Shown here: positions 49,848 to 60,075 of the stretch, piece after piece | Position numbering within the stretch: the first letter of the stretch is position 1 | Layout of the letters: each line of letters opens with the position of its first letter | Origin: Channa striata | Lineage: Eukaryota > Chordata > Actinopteri > Anabantiformes > Channidae | Direction: 5' to 3' | Assembly: GCA_033026295.1 (NCBI GenBank) | Contig: CM065188.1 | Span: 15,096,642 to 15,160,641, forward strand | DNA length: 64,000 bases | The notes under the pieces: generated by a model | What the model was told of the DNA's origin: nothing | What the model saw: only the letters and a program-made list of their open reading frames with translations | The model's database searches: none | Translations under genes and position numbers: made by a program

Positions 49848-50072
49848 GGTAAGGCGGCTGTCCACCGACAACAGGGTCAGTGGTTCGATCCCGCGTAGCT
49901 CCTTTCTATGTGTCAAGTGCCCTTGGGCAAGACACTGAACCCCAAGTTGCTCCTAGTGGTTTAGTTGAGCACGTGGCTCGGCAGCCATCACCATCGGTGT
50001 GTGAATTTGTGAAGGAGAAGCTTTACTTTAAAGTGCTTTGGATAAAGGCGCGATATAAGCGGAATTTACCAT
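49848..50072 (+). mobile_element. tRNA-derived SINE
   Basis: B box GTGGTTCGATCCC, body CCCTTGGGCAAGACACTGAA and tail AAAGTGCTTTGGATAAAGGC, a common fish SINE layout. Confidence 0.7.
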
Positions 50073-50259
50073 AACTGATTGTTTGAGTTGTACCTATTGT
50101 CAACAAAACTTTACAAATCTACGGTGAACTGCTCATTAAAGACGCAGGTACACAACATGTTTTTAAAGGTGTCACAGTTCACTGAGGTCGGGGGGAAAAA
50201 CATTAAACTGCTTTTAAAATATGATTGAAGCAACAGAAGCTGAGAAATCTGACGTCCAA

Positions 50260-50569
50260 TGTCACAACTGGGCAGATGGACTCAAACACAGACTGTGAGG
50301 CAGGTAGTTACGATTGAAGCTCTGATTTATTTTTAAAGCAGGGAGGAGCACAGAGAGTAGAACAGGTCCAGAGTAAATACTGAAATACAAAGACAGTCAC
50401 CAACTGTCAGGGAGACAAACCAGCCCTGAGTGATGGAGGCAGAAGGTGTAACTGCTGGACTAATGAGGATCTGGAAGCAGCAGGATGTGAAGTCAAACCC
50501 AGAGACAACCGTTGAGATGTGAATAGCACAGAAGAACAGACTGGAGCTACAAAGGGCAAGATCATAACA
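50260..50569 (-). mobile_element. Solo LTR between R5 and R4
   Basis: 310 bases, ends TGTCACAAC and ATCATAACA, flanked by the 5-base duplication TCCAA (50255-50259 and 50570-50574). AATAAA on the minus strand at 50326-50331. Confidence 0.65.
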
Positions 50570-50721
50570 TCCAATCTCTGATGTCAAACTTTAAACACAT
50601 ATGTTTCCCATAATTTCATCCAACATGCGACTTCATATGTAAAAGTTGTGGAAGTCCTTTCGATTAAAATAAGAATATCACAAATTTTATTTCTTTACCT
50701 TATAACCTTTATTTTACCCAC

Positions 50722-50988
50722 CGTACACATCAATAGAGACGTCTTCAGACGTCCTCCTCCCCAGCTCGTTCTCAGCTATACAATAATAGTCTCCAGAGTC
50801 AGAGGAACGGATGGAGCTGAAGACCAGCTGTGGTTCACTGACGAGTTGAAGCTCTGGGTTTCCATTCTTCTTGTACCAGGTGTATTTAGCTGCTGGGTTA
50901 GAATCACTGCTACAGCTCAGAGTCACTGAACTGCCCTCGTCAATGTCAATGGATGGACTCACGGACAAAGATGGAAGCTTTGGAGCGT
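50722..50988 (-). CDS. R5 exon 6, C2 domain
   Basis: 267 nt, SVTLSCSSDSNPAAKYTW and SGDYYCIAENELGRRTSED. Last exon recognised for R5. Confidence 0.78.
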
Positions 50989-53900
50989 CTGGAGGAGATA
51001 CATACAGCGTTTAAGAGTTTGATGACAATTATTATTCATTTCTAACCTGTATTTATTCTAAAGTGAATCACTCAAACAAGAGGAATTAAAGAAAGTAAAA
51101 CCTCACACATTTAAAACTTCCTTTCCTAATGTCTGGTGGCCTAGTAGCTCATTGCAGCGTATACGAACAGTGCAGGATCAAATCCCCAGTTGACCCCCGG
51201 GTGTGTCCCTGAGCAAGACACCCAGCACGAGCTACCCAGGCGATGGTGGCGGCAACCCACTGCTCCCCCCAGAGGGATGGGTCAAATGCAGAGGACACAT
51301 TTCATTGTAACATGGATGTTTGTGCAATATCTGTGCATGCTCAGAAATTAATAAAGGTTCTTCTTCTTCTTCTTGTCTCTGTCCAGAGTCCTGATCCTGG
51401 AGCTGTCCATGGTATTCAGTGTCCTATAGGCTGCTTTAAACTGCTGAGGTGCAGACAGGAAGCCAATGACCAGCCTCTGATCATGTATCCACTCTGACAT
51501 TTGCTCACTACATGTTGTTTTCTGCTCGTCTTTTCTCTTTCTGTAAATATCAGTAATATAGTCTGATGACTCAAAGTGTGTGTGGTGTCATCTATATTAT
51601 TTATTTAGTGTTTTTAATTATTCACTCTCGTTTATACTTGTTGGTGTTAAGACACATGGAGTGAAATAAGCTGATTGATTCAAAACCACCTTGGTGTAAT
51701 TTAACTTGTATGTAAAGAACTTTAAATGTGTGGGATGTCCAGTAATACGGAACCTATTCAGTAAAACAAAAAGCAAACTCACACACAGGAGGAGATCTGA
51801 ACTCTTCGAATCCTTTTATGGAACAGGCATAAGTGTCTGCAGGATCAAATGTGTCCAGATGAAAATATTCTTCTCCTTCAACTGCCTGTTCGTTCTTGTA
51901 CCAGATGTATTTATGATGATCAGGTACAGGACAGTTGGTGCCACACATCAGCTCTATCCAGGTAGAAAACTGATTGACTGTCGATCTCCTCACATGCACC
52001 TGGAGCTGAGGATCTGTGAACAATGAATGAAAATCCCCTGTCATCTTAGATACAACAATACACACTTTCATGCTAATGTGTATCATATACATTTTAAGCA
52101 TAACTTCAATTGCAGTGAAACTATTACCTGTGACAGACAAAGTGACTCCAGGAAAACCAACATATCTCCCATGATGATGGTTTGTGATGAACCTGAACTT
52201 GTACACAGCTGAGTCAGACTCTGTCAGATCAGAGATTGTCAGAGTGCAGTGGTTCTCCTTACAGTGATAGTGCACACGATCTCTGTAATCTTTTTCTGTT
52301 TTCAGATCCATGTATGTATCTCCTTCCTTTTTAGTAAACCAGAGGGTTTGGGGAACTGCAGTATCAATGCCATTTATTCTGGATGGGTATCTGTAGATGC
52401 AGCTTATATTCACTGTAGATCCTCTGAAGGCACAGATCTGAGTAGAAGTATAAGTCACATCCCAGAGGTCGTGTACAACTGTAACACAGAAAATCATGAC
52501 AACAGATTCAGATGGGAAGAGTTTAACTCTCTGTAAAAGGTTTTCATTGAACAACTGGGTGGAAAAGTTCGCACGCCCTTAGTTTGAAAAGGTAAAACGA
52601 GTCAAACAAAGACTTTTTCTAACTAGTAGAAATGTTTCTTCATCAGAAAGGAAAGAAACCTCATTTTTAATTACCTCATCATTAGGGTTTAGTTGACACA
52701 CACCTCTACATATCATTTCACTTTCAGGGGATGCTCATTTAACCCTAAACATGGTAATAAAGCACATTCTGCTTTGTCCTGGTGATGATGGACCCCTCAC
52801 CATCATCACCGACTTAATGAGACCCTCAGACCTTTATTTACATTTAGTGCTTTTATCCAAAGTGACTTACAGAGTAATTTGGTACATACATACACAGTGG
52901 TGATGGCTGCCACGCAGGGTGCTCATCACTTCAGTGTCTTACCCAAGAAGGGATTGAGCCACTGACCCTGTGGTCTCTGGACGACTTGCCTTACCAACTG
53001 AGCTACAGCCGCCCCTTTATACTTAACACAACTACGGTAACTGTCAAACCCTTCATGTTAGTCGTGACTTTACCACAACCCTAAAACCCAACAACCATGT
53101 GAAGGGTCCTAGAAAATTAGGAGGCCAAAAACAAGTCTTTGATATTAGTGAAGACTGTGGAGGAAACTCACCCACTGAAGCAGAGCGAGCGTTCTCATGT
53201 CCTGTTAGAGCACAGGAATAACTGTCTGCAGGAGTCGTGGTCTTGATGTCGTTTGTGTAAGAATTCTGTGTGTCTGTCTGAATCTGTCCATTCTTGTACC
53301 AGGTGTATTTAGGATGATCAGGTAGAGGACAACTGCTCTGACAGTTCAGCTGTACTGAGTTAGAAAACAGGTTGACAACAGATTTACTCAAGTTCACCTG
53401 GAAATCTGTCAAAGGAAGAAAAGGTTCATTTAAAACTGACTATAAACGATTAAAGCAGTTCGAAGATGTTAAACATTTGCAACTAAATAAATATAAATCA
53501 TGAAGTAAACTGTTACCTGTGACAGACACAGTGACTCCAGGTTGACCAGTATATCTCCCATGTTCTATGTTTGTTATAAACCTGAACTTGTAGACAGCCG
53601 AGTCACTGAGTCTCAGGTCTCTGATTGTCAGAGAGCATTGATGGTTTTCACAGCGATAATCCACACGACCTGAATAATCCGGGTCTGTTCTCAGATCCAC
53701 ATAAACATTATTACTCGCTTTAACAAACCACAATGTTTTCTGAACCTCGGTAACAGGGTTTGTTGTGGACGGGTGTGTGTAGGTGCAGTTAATGGTCACT
53801 GTTGATCCTTTTACAGCACAGATGTTAGTAGACGTGTAAGTCACCCACCAACCATCCTGGGTCTGTACCACTGTAACAGAGGAACATCAGTCAAAAATAT

Positions 53901-54257
53901 ACATAAATTAAAAACAAAAAAGTATCAAAATCTAAAACTATAAATTACAATAAAATTGTTCAATTCAATTCAACTTTATTTATATAGCGACACTTCAAAA
54001 CAAAGTCATCTCCAGGCTCTTTACATAATAAAGTCGGGACTATACAGACATTTAGAGAAAAGACAGATGTCAGCAGGCTTCTGTCCAAACACATTTTGTA
54101 CATCTGTCATGATAAATCACTCATGATCATTTTCATTTTACAGGAAACTCAGTGACATATAAGGGAAAAGCTGCTCGCAGTGTAAATTTAAATCTACAGT
54201 ACCTGAAACAGCCAGAAGGACGACGACAAATCCACTCGCTGCTGCTGTGAAACTCAT
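50722..54257 (-). CDS. R5: Siglec/CD22-like receptor, five Ig domains, no TM exon found
   Basis: Exons in transcript order: 54257-54203 (signal), 53870-53517 (V), 53405-53172 (D2), 52478-52128 (V), 52013-51783 (D2), 50988-50722 (C2). All are open, phase 1 and bounded by GT-AG. Both V domains keep the Siglec features: E-strand QCSLTI and HCTLTI, F-strand YKFRFITN with Arg. The C2 exon ends at a GTGGGT donor, but no TM or tail exon was found before the R4 signal exon at 48.3 kb. Options are a lost 3' end, a secreted product that terminates in the intron, or splicing into R4 downstream of its signal exon, which phase allows. An E-box/GAGGAA element lies about 150 bases upstream of the start. Confidence 0.65.
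51130..51378 (+). mobile_element. tRNA-derived SINE
   Basis: A-box-like GTGGCCTAGTAGCTC, B-box GGATCAAATCC, same body as 36240, and a (TTC)n tail. Lies in R5 between the last D2 exon and C2. Confidence 0.65.
51783..52013 (-). CDS. R5 exon 5, second D2 domain
   Basis: 231 nt, MCGTNC at the extra-Cys site, YIWYKNEQ, TYACSIKG. Confidence 0.76.
52128..52478 (-). CDS. R5 exon 4, second V-set domain
   Basis: 351 nt. VTYTSTQICAFRGSTVNISC, E-strand HCTLTI, F-strand YKFRFITN (Arg present). Confidence 0.8.
52829..53016 (-). mobile_element. SINE-like repeat with LINE-type tail
   Basis: Same family as 43835-44046 (TACATACACAGTGGTGATGG shared, TTACCAACTGAGCTACAGCC). Lies in an R5 V-D2 intron. Confidence 0.55.
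53172..53405 (-). CDS. R5 exon 3, D2 domain
   Basis: 234 nt, LNCQSSC in place of KCHSSC, SYSCALTGHE. Ends CAGTGG|GTGAGT. Confidence 0.76.
53517..53870 (-). CDS. R5 exon 2, V-set domain
   Basis: 354 nt. VTYTSTNICAVKGSTVTINC, E-strand QCSLTI, F-strand YKFRFITN (Arg present). Confidence 0.8.
53958..54055 (-). mobile_element. L2 3' tail fragment, inverted
   Basis: CAATTCAACTTTATTTATAT and the AGTCATCTCCAGGCTCTTTA run are the reverse complement of the L2 end at 30.5 kb. In R5 intron 1. Confidence 0.65.
54203..54257 (-). CDS. R5 exon 1, signal peptide
   Basis: Encodes MSFTAAASGFVVVLLAVS with a CAG|GTACTG donor. Confidence 0.72.
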
Positions 54258-54397
54258 ATCTGTTCCTCTCGTAAACACAGAGGCAAAAAACTAATGTGAA
54301 CTAAAGTAATAATGATTTACTCAACTACTTGCACCTATAGCAGAAAAAGAACTTCCTGGTCTGAAGGCAGAAGACAGAAGTCAAGTTGTTAAAAATA

Positions 54398-54426
54398 CAC
54401 TCAGCTTTCTTCCTCTTCACGTGATT
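54398..54426 (-). promoter_or_regulatory. Candidate E-box plus GAGGAA element upstream of R5
   Basis: Minus strand reads TCACGTGAAGAGGAAGAAAG, an E-box CACGTG next to GAGGAA, about 150 bases upstream of the R5 ATG, and is followed by the GAGTG seen in R1 and R2. Confidence 0.35.
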
Positions 54427-54819
54427 TATATGCAGCAGAGAATCCAGGAAATCAAGCAGTAACTTTTCGGCTGCAAGAACTTTAGCAAACAAACAAACTA
54501 AGACTTTGAGATTAAATCACTAAGTTGTTTCTGAAATGGACACAAAAACCTTCTATGTCCCAGAAAGAACAGAGAATGTAAGAGGTCGACTATAGACATT
54601 TCTCACAGCAGTTTTAAGGACAGAGTCTGTGTCCCAGTGCATCACTTCACTGAACATCCTGTGTGAGAATTAATGAGTCACAATTTTTTAAATTAAAGTA
54701 ATTTTGGCTGATTCAATTGTAAAAGCCTTAAAATTTACCACGTAGACTTACAGTATGTGGGAAAGCAAGAAAGCTGAAAATAAATTCCCTCATAGCTGCT
54801 CACGTTGTTTCTATAGACA

Positions 54820-55160
54820 GATATTTTATTAATCCCCAGAGGGAAATTTTTGCATTGCAGTAGCTGTTACACATAAAAACACACTATATGTATATTGGAC
54901 GTATGTCACAGATGTTGCAGTTATGTTATGATGATGGCCTGTCTCCTGACACTGCAGGGAGTCATTGTACTGACTGACGGCTGGTGGCAGGAACGACTTC
55001 CTGTTACTGTTCTTTGTCACCGTGGAGCTGAAGGAGCCTCCTGCTTTAGCTGCTCCGCTGTTTGAGCAGCAGCTCGTGGAGACGATGTGAGCTGTTCTCC
55101 ACCACGTTTAACAGTTTGTGCCGTAAACAGCCACAGAGTCGTAGCACATTTGTAGCTACA
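54820..55160. mobile_element. Probable interspersed repeat, class unknown
   Basis: TTTTATTAATCCCCAGAGGG and GACTGACGGCTGGTGGCAGG are stretches I associate with multicopy fish repeats. No ORF or ends resolved. Confidence 0.35.
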
Positions 55161-55304
55161 GTAAAGTGCAGAAAAGCTTTTTCATGTCATGTTGTTAAAG
55201 ATACTGTTAGAGTAAATATGATTTACTCACTGGTTTATTATTTTATTATTATGATGTTACGCCACTTATAAGGCTGATTTATTGTTTCTTACTTATTGTC
55301 ATTA

Positions 55305-55306
55305 TG

Positions 55307-55344
<38 letters not shown>

Positions 55345-55347
55345 TAG
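55305..55347. repeat. Poly(A) and TA microsatellite
   Basis: About 16 A followed by about 14 TA units. Confidence 0.85.
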
Positions 55348-55379
55348 ACATATATAGACATATATGTGTTTAATGTTTT

Positions 55380-56030
55380 AATCCTGTCATGTATGCACAC
55401 CGCTGAAGCTGCGCCCTGGACCAGACATAGAAACATAAAGAGGTTTGGACAATGAACATGGACAATGATGTCTCTTCAGAAAGAAAGGCCCATGTCTGAA
55501 TGTGTTTCCCAGCTGAACACAGAGTATTTGGTTCCCTTCACTTCTCTTTAAACCATCTATCCTCTACCCGCAGGTAAGTTACTGTACTTACCTGCAGCCT
55601 GCCACTCATCCCTGGTTCTCCAGTATCTTGTTCCCCTCTACTCACCTGGTCATCCCCCATCTCACCTCTCTCTTTGTCCCTCTATTTTCTGATCCCCCTG
55701 ATCCACTAACCAGACTCACTCGCCTTTTTATCACAGTTGTCATTTAGTGCTGGTGTCAAACATTCTCAACCTTCCTCCTGTGTCCTGTATTTCTGGGTCC
55801 ATTACCAAAACCTTGACAGAGGATTCTATCTTCGAATACAGAACCTTCACATTCTTCACATTCTGGACAGAGAAGCCAGACAATTTGATGAAGAGGTTAA
55901 GGATCATTCCACCTGAGCATCACCACCTCCCAACAGAGGCAATGGGTAAGAGACACTCACAAAGGAGTTCTTTGGTTCAACCTTTGACAGACATGACGAC
56001 AGCCCACAGGTGACCATGAAACTGTCAAGT
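55380..56030. other. R6 to R5 spacer, no supported gene
   Basis: Short frames only. Confidence 0.45.
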
Positions 56031-56448
56031 TTTTATTCATCTGTCATTTCAAGCCAGTTATTTACAACCAACGTAACCTTTAGGATAAGGTCAAAGTGCA
56101 AGACCTGCATGACTGAGATAAGAGATAAAAGAGCAGGTTAATATACGAAGGCTCTCACATGTGATTTGTCGCCATTCAGAAATGTTCATGCCTGCACATA
56201 GTTAACATTTAAACGTCTAAACTCCTAAACCATTATGCATTTTCACACAGATTTTTTCTCCAGAATTCTTTTCAAAAAGATCAAGAGATTCTGTTAATAT
56301 GGTATGAAATAATTGAATTAATATCATCATATTCCAACAATGGTTGTGACTATAGAAACAGGAAAATGCTTTAAAGAATGAATTCAGTTACTTTTAGTTT
56401 GGTGATGTTACTGTGTGAGGAGCTGATCAACTCTGGGCTGTTAAACTC

Positions 56449-56610
56449 CTAACAGTTAAATCTGACAGCAGCATATTCAGCCACTTCCTCTTCCTCCTTG
56501 TGTCTGTGAGGCCGAGCTGATCTGATGTTGGAATAAACAGAATCTGTCTGTGTGTTGCAGAATTGGACGCTGGCGTATTGAAGGTTTTCCTGCTCCTGTG
56601 GTTGTAGACG
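56449..56610 (-). CDS. R6 ITIM tail exon
   Basis: Acceptor TTTGCAG; 53 residues and a stop. Motifs LQYASV, SVYSNI and AEYAAV. Confidence 0.76.
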   Translation of the reverse strand, partial: RLQPQEQENLQYASVQFCNTQTDSVYSNIRSARPHRHKEEEEVAEYAAVRFNC

Positions 56611-58717
56611 CTGCAAAGACAAAAGTGCTTCAGCTACACACCTGACATGTGGTAAAATGAGAGGTCTGTCCTGGAAAGACCAGCAGCTGCAGAAATGATG
56701 GACCAAGTATCACTGATGTCAACACAAGAACCTTTTAGTCAGTTGAGTTAGTCGACATGCCCTGAAAATCGTGTCTGTGCTGATCTTCAGGGTTTAACTT
56801 CTCACTGTGGTGTCCAGGTGCACGAGTCCAGGACGCTCATCTGTCTGCAGGCAGGTTCCTTTCCTGTAAAGACTAACTAGTTTTTGCTGACCCCTGGTGG
56901 TTTGTCGTCTAACTTTGCTGCCTCTCAGACCTCATGAAGCCACTATTGGATGATTTTACTGCTTCATTGAAGCACATTTAGGACCAAAGCCAAACACACT
57001 GATCAGTGATTGTGGGTGTGGACAGAGGTGAAACAGGAAGCTGAATTGAAGAAGTCTCACCTGTTCCCTGTTGTCTGGTCCCTCTTCAGGCTCAGATGAT
57101 TCCTTAGGTTTCTTCTTTTTCCTGGTTAAAAACAGACTGATTGTTTGAATCCTCACAAACAGACTTTCAATGATTTAGTGAAACTAAGCTGCTCACCTAA
57201 TCCATAAGAAGACACAGAGGACAAGGACAAGTAGGAGAAGAGCAGTGGTTCCTCCAGCTGCTGCTGATTTCCAGGATCCTGGGGAACAATCCAGAGAACA
57301 GTGACAGTTCATGTGAGTGTTACAGCCTGTTTGGACCCAAAGACTGATTTATAGCAGGAACAAAACCTGTCCAGGCCTATGGTGCATGTGCCTGCAACAT
57401 CACTGCTTTGCTGTCTGCTTTACTAGCTCCCCGGGTGCCAACTGTGGCAGCTCACTGCTCACCCCAGAGAGATGGGTCAAATTTCAATGTAACATGTATG
57501 TGCAAATGTATATGTGATTGAAGTGACGAATAAAGGTTTTTGTTCTTCTTCGTCACTTTTCCATAGATACTCATGAAGACGCCATGAAAAGGTCTTAATT
57601 TTCTGTGTCGTGTGTGTTTAAACACAGAAGCAAAACCCCCAAATAAACTTCTGGGACCACATTTTTGTATATTTTAACAGCGTGACAGAAAACATGTAAA
57701 CATTAATTTAAAAACCCTATAAGCCTTTCATCAGATAAAAATTATTAAAAAAATGTTCTGCACCTAATATCAATATGTAAACTTCCGCCTTTGTCTGAGG
57801 TCATCCTTCCTGGATCGTGGTCTCAACTTTTCTAGTAACAGATAAAATCTCACGTAATTTAAACACAATCTATTTATTTCACTTTTAAAGCTTCTTAAAG
57901 TTTCCCCTGGTAACAATATTTCTACCCTCAAAAAACACATGGTATGATTTTTTTTTTATTATTCTGTGTAACTGTAAAACAATAACGTCAATAAAAATGG
58001 TTTGATACGTGACAGTTAATTAAATTACATTTTCACACATAATGTTGCATTTTCATGAAATGTGTTGTGCAAAACTCAATGCAATTAATTACCTGTAAGA
58101 ACAACCAAACATATTGTGGAGGTCTGACGTCCTATCGTGTTCTGGGCTTCACAGTAATAATTCCCACTGTGTTCAGGTCTGAAGTCAGTGATGGTGAAGA
58201 TCTGTCCTGAAGCTTTTGGTGAGTCTTCATTCTCCTTGTACCAGGTATAATTAGCTGCTGGGTTAGACTCACTGCTACAGGTCAGAGTCACTGAACTACC
58301 CTCCACTATCTCAGCAGAGGGACTCGCTGACACTGAGGGAACCTTTGGAGGGTCTGGAGGAGATGATTTAATATATATTCAATGTCAAGTTGTGAAGAAA
58401 AAAAACCTAAAAAGTTCAAATTCATAATCTGTTGTTTTACTATCCTACATTTAACTCACATTTCACATTAATGAAGATGTCCTCAGATGTCGTCCTCCCC
58501 AGCTCATTCTCAGCTGTACAGTAATACTGTCCAGAGTCAGAGGACTGGATGGATCTGAAGACAAGCTGTGGTTCTTTGTTTATCTCTGTTTGGTTCTCTT
58601 TGTACCAGGTATAATTAGCTGCTGGGTTAGAATCACTGCTACAGGTCAGAGTCACTGAACTGCCCTCGTCAATTTCAATGGATGGACTCACGGACACTGA
58701 GGGAACCTTTGGAGGAT
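56449..58717 (-). CDS. R6: 3' half of an ITIM-bearing Siglec/CD22-like receptor
   Basis: Exons in transcript order: 58717-58460 (C2b), 58353-58093 (C2a), 57278-57197 (TM), 57121-57061 (tail), 56610-56449 (ITIM tail). Phases agree to the stop at 56449. The TM helix is uncharged (ALLLLVLVLCVFLWI). The tail has LQYASV (ITIM), SVYSNI (ITIM, also YxN) and AEYAAV (ITIM-like), so R6 is the inhibitory counterpart with fully normal splice sites. No V, D2 or signal exon is visible upstream, where an L2 fragment and a Gypsy element occupy 58.8-64.0 kb; they may lie beyond the window or be lost. A poly(A)-like signal is at 56032-56037. Confidence 0.75.
57061..57121 (-). CDS. R6 juxtamembrane cytoplasmic exon
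   Basis: 61 nt encoding KKKKPKESSEPEEGPDNREQ, then a proper CAG|GTGAG donor. It is the intact counterpart of the R1 exon with the GA donor. Confidence 0.75.
57197..57278 (-). CDS. R6 transmembrane exon
   Basis: 82 nt encoding a Lys/Arg-free helix and LWIR at the border; homologous to R1 exon 7. Confidence 0.75.
57421..57548 (+). mobile_element. Truncated tRNA-derived SINE
   Basis: 3' part of the 36240 SINE family (ACTGCTCACCCCAGAGAGAT, then GAATAAAGGTTTTTG). Between the R6 TM and C2a exons. Confidence 0.55.
58093..58353 (-). CDS. R6 C2a domain exon
   Basis: 261 nt, near-identical to the C2a exons of R1, R2 and R4 (SGNYYCEAQNTIGRQ). Confidence 0.82.
58460..58717 (-). CDS. R6 C2b domain exon
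   Basis: 258 nt, SVTLTCSSDSNPAANYTW and SGQYYCTAENELGRTTSED. Its acceptor is CTTAAG where relatives have CCAG; AG is kept. Confidence 0.78.
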
Positions 58718-58827
58718 CTTAAGGAGATGATTTCATACATAATCAGTGTCAAGTTGCAAAGAAGAAAAACCTAAAAGGTTCAAATTTATAATCTTTCATA
58801 GTCAACCATAATCTAATTCATACTCTA

Positions 58828-59561
58828 TGCATTTGTTACTTCTAGATTGGACTACTGTAATTCTCTACTGTCAGTCCCCAGTAACTCTCTAAAAAGCCTC
58901 CAATTAACCCAAAATGCTGCAGCAAGATTACTGACTGGGATTGGTAAGAGAGATCATATTTCACCTTCATTAGCTTCTCTCCATTGGCTTCCCATTAAAT
59001 GTAGGATAGAATTTAAAACCCTTATTCTTACCTATAAAGCTCCATCCTACCTTAAAAATCTCCTAGTACCTGATCATCCTAATAGACCACTTCGATCTCA
59101 GAGTTCAGGCCTACTTGTGGTTCCTAGAATTGAAGGCAGAGCTTTTAGCTATCAAGCTCCTCTCCTGTGGAACAAGCTCCCAGTTCAGATTCGGGAAGCA
59201 GACACAAAACCTTGTAGCTATTTCTAGTCCCGCTGCTCTAGGCTCAGACTTCTGGGGGACCAACACCTGATGCACTGAGACACTTTCCTCCTCTCAGCCC
59301 ACATTTATATGTCACCACTGTAGGACATTAACTCTGTGTCGTCTTTCTTTCGTAGTTGTGTCTCTTCCTTTCTGTCTCCCTCTGTCTGTCCCTGTCTTCA
59401 TGTGTCCTCGGCTTTGGAGCTACTGATCCTACCAACGTGCCGAATGTTTTCCACTCAGCTTAACCGGTCAAAGCAGACTGACGTCCGCCCACTTTGAGCC
59501 TGGTTCTGCAGGAGGTTTCTACCGATAAAGGGAGTTTTTCCTCTCCACTGTTGCCTGTAGC
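58828..59561 (+). mobile_element. L2 LINE 3' fragment interrupted by a Gypsy LTR
   Basis: Matches the L2 at 27.5-30.6 kb from LDYCNSLL to GGGAGTTTTTCCTCTCCACT, with small deletions, then stops exactly where the LTR starts. Confidence 0.75.
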
Positions 59562-60062
59562 TGTCATAGTCTGTGTGTTTTTCTGTTCTTGTTGTGGTTT
59601 TTTGGATGCTTCTCTAACTCGGTTTCTCTCTGTGCAGGTCAGCAGCTCCCTCTCCCGGTTTGGCCTCACCTGTAGCCAGTGCCATCAGTGGGGTGCACAG
59701 CTGCCTGCACTTGGGACTGATTAGAGCAGACCTTTAAAACCTGTTCCATACAGGCACTCGGTGTTGGTGCGTCGTGTATGCTGTGTCTGTTCCTGTCTGT
59801 CCCCTCACCTACTGAGAAGCTGGTGTTTGGGACTGTGTAACTCTGGTTCGTCGGTCCTGGTTTTTTGCTCTGTCTTTTGTAGCTAGTACTTATCGGTTTA
59901 GGCGCTCTTCCTTTTGAGGAGTTGGTTTTTGTTGTGCCTTTGCTTTGGGGAGTTCTGTGTTTTCCCGTGTTTTCGTGTACATTAAACTTGTTTTTTTTCA
60001 TCCACCACCTCCGCCTGCGTATGTGTTTCTGCTCTTGGGTCGCTATTTAGCAAACCGTCACA
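59562..60062 (+). mobile_element. 5' LTR of a Ty3/Gypsy element
   Basis: 501 bases from TGTCATAGTC to AACCGTCACA, carrying the TGT/ACA ends, inserted in L2 sequence. The 3' LTR is beyond the window, so the target duplication cannot be checked. Confidence 0.7.
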
Positions 60063-60075
60063 TTACGCACCAACC

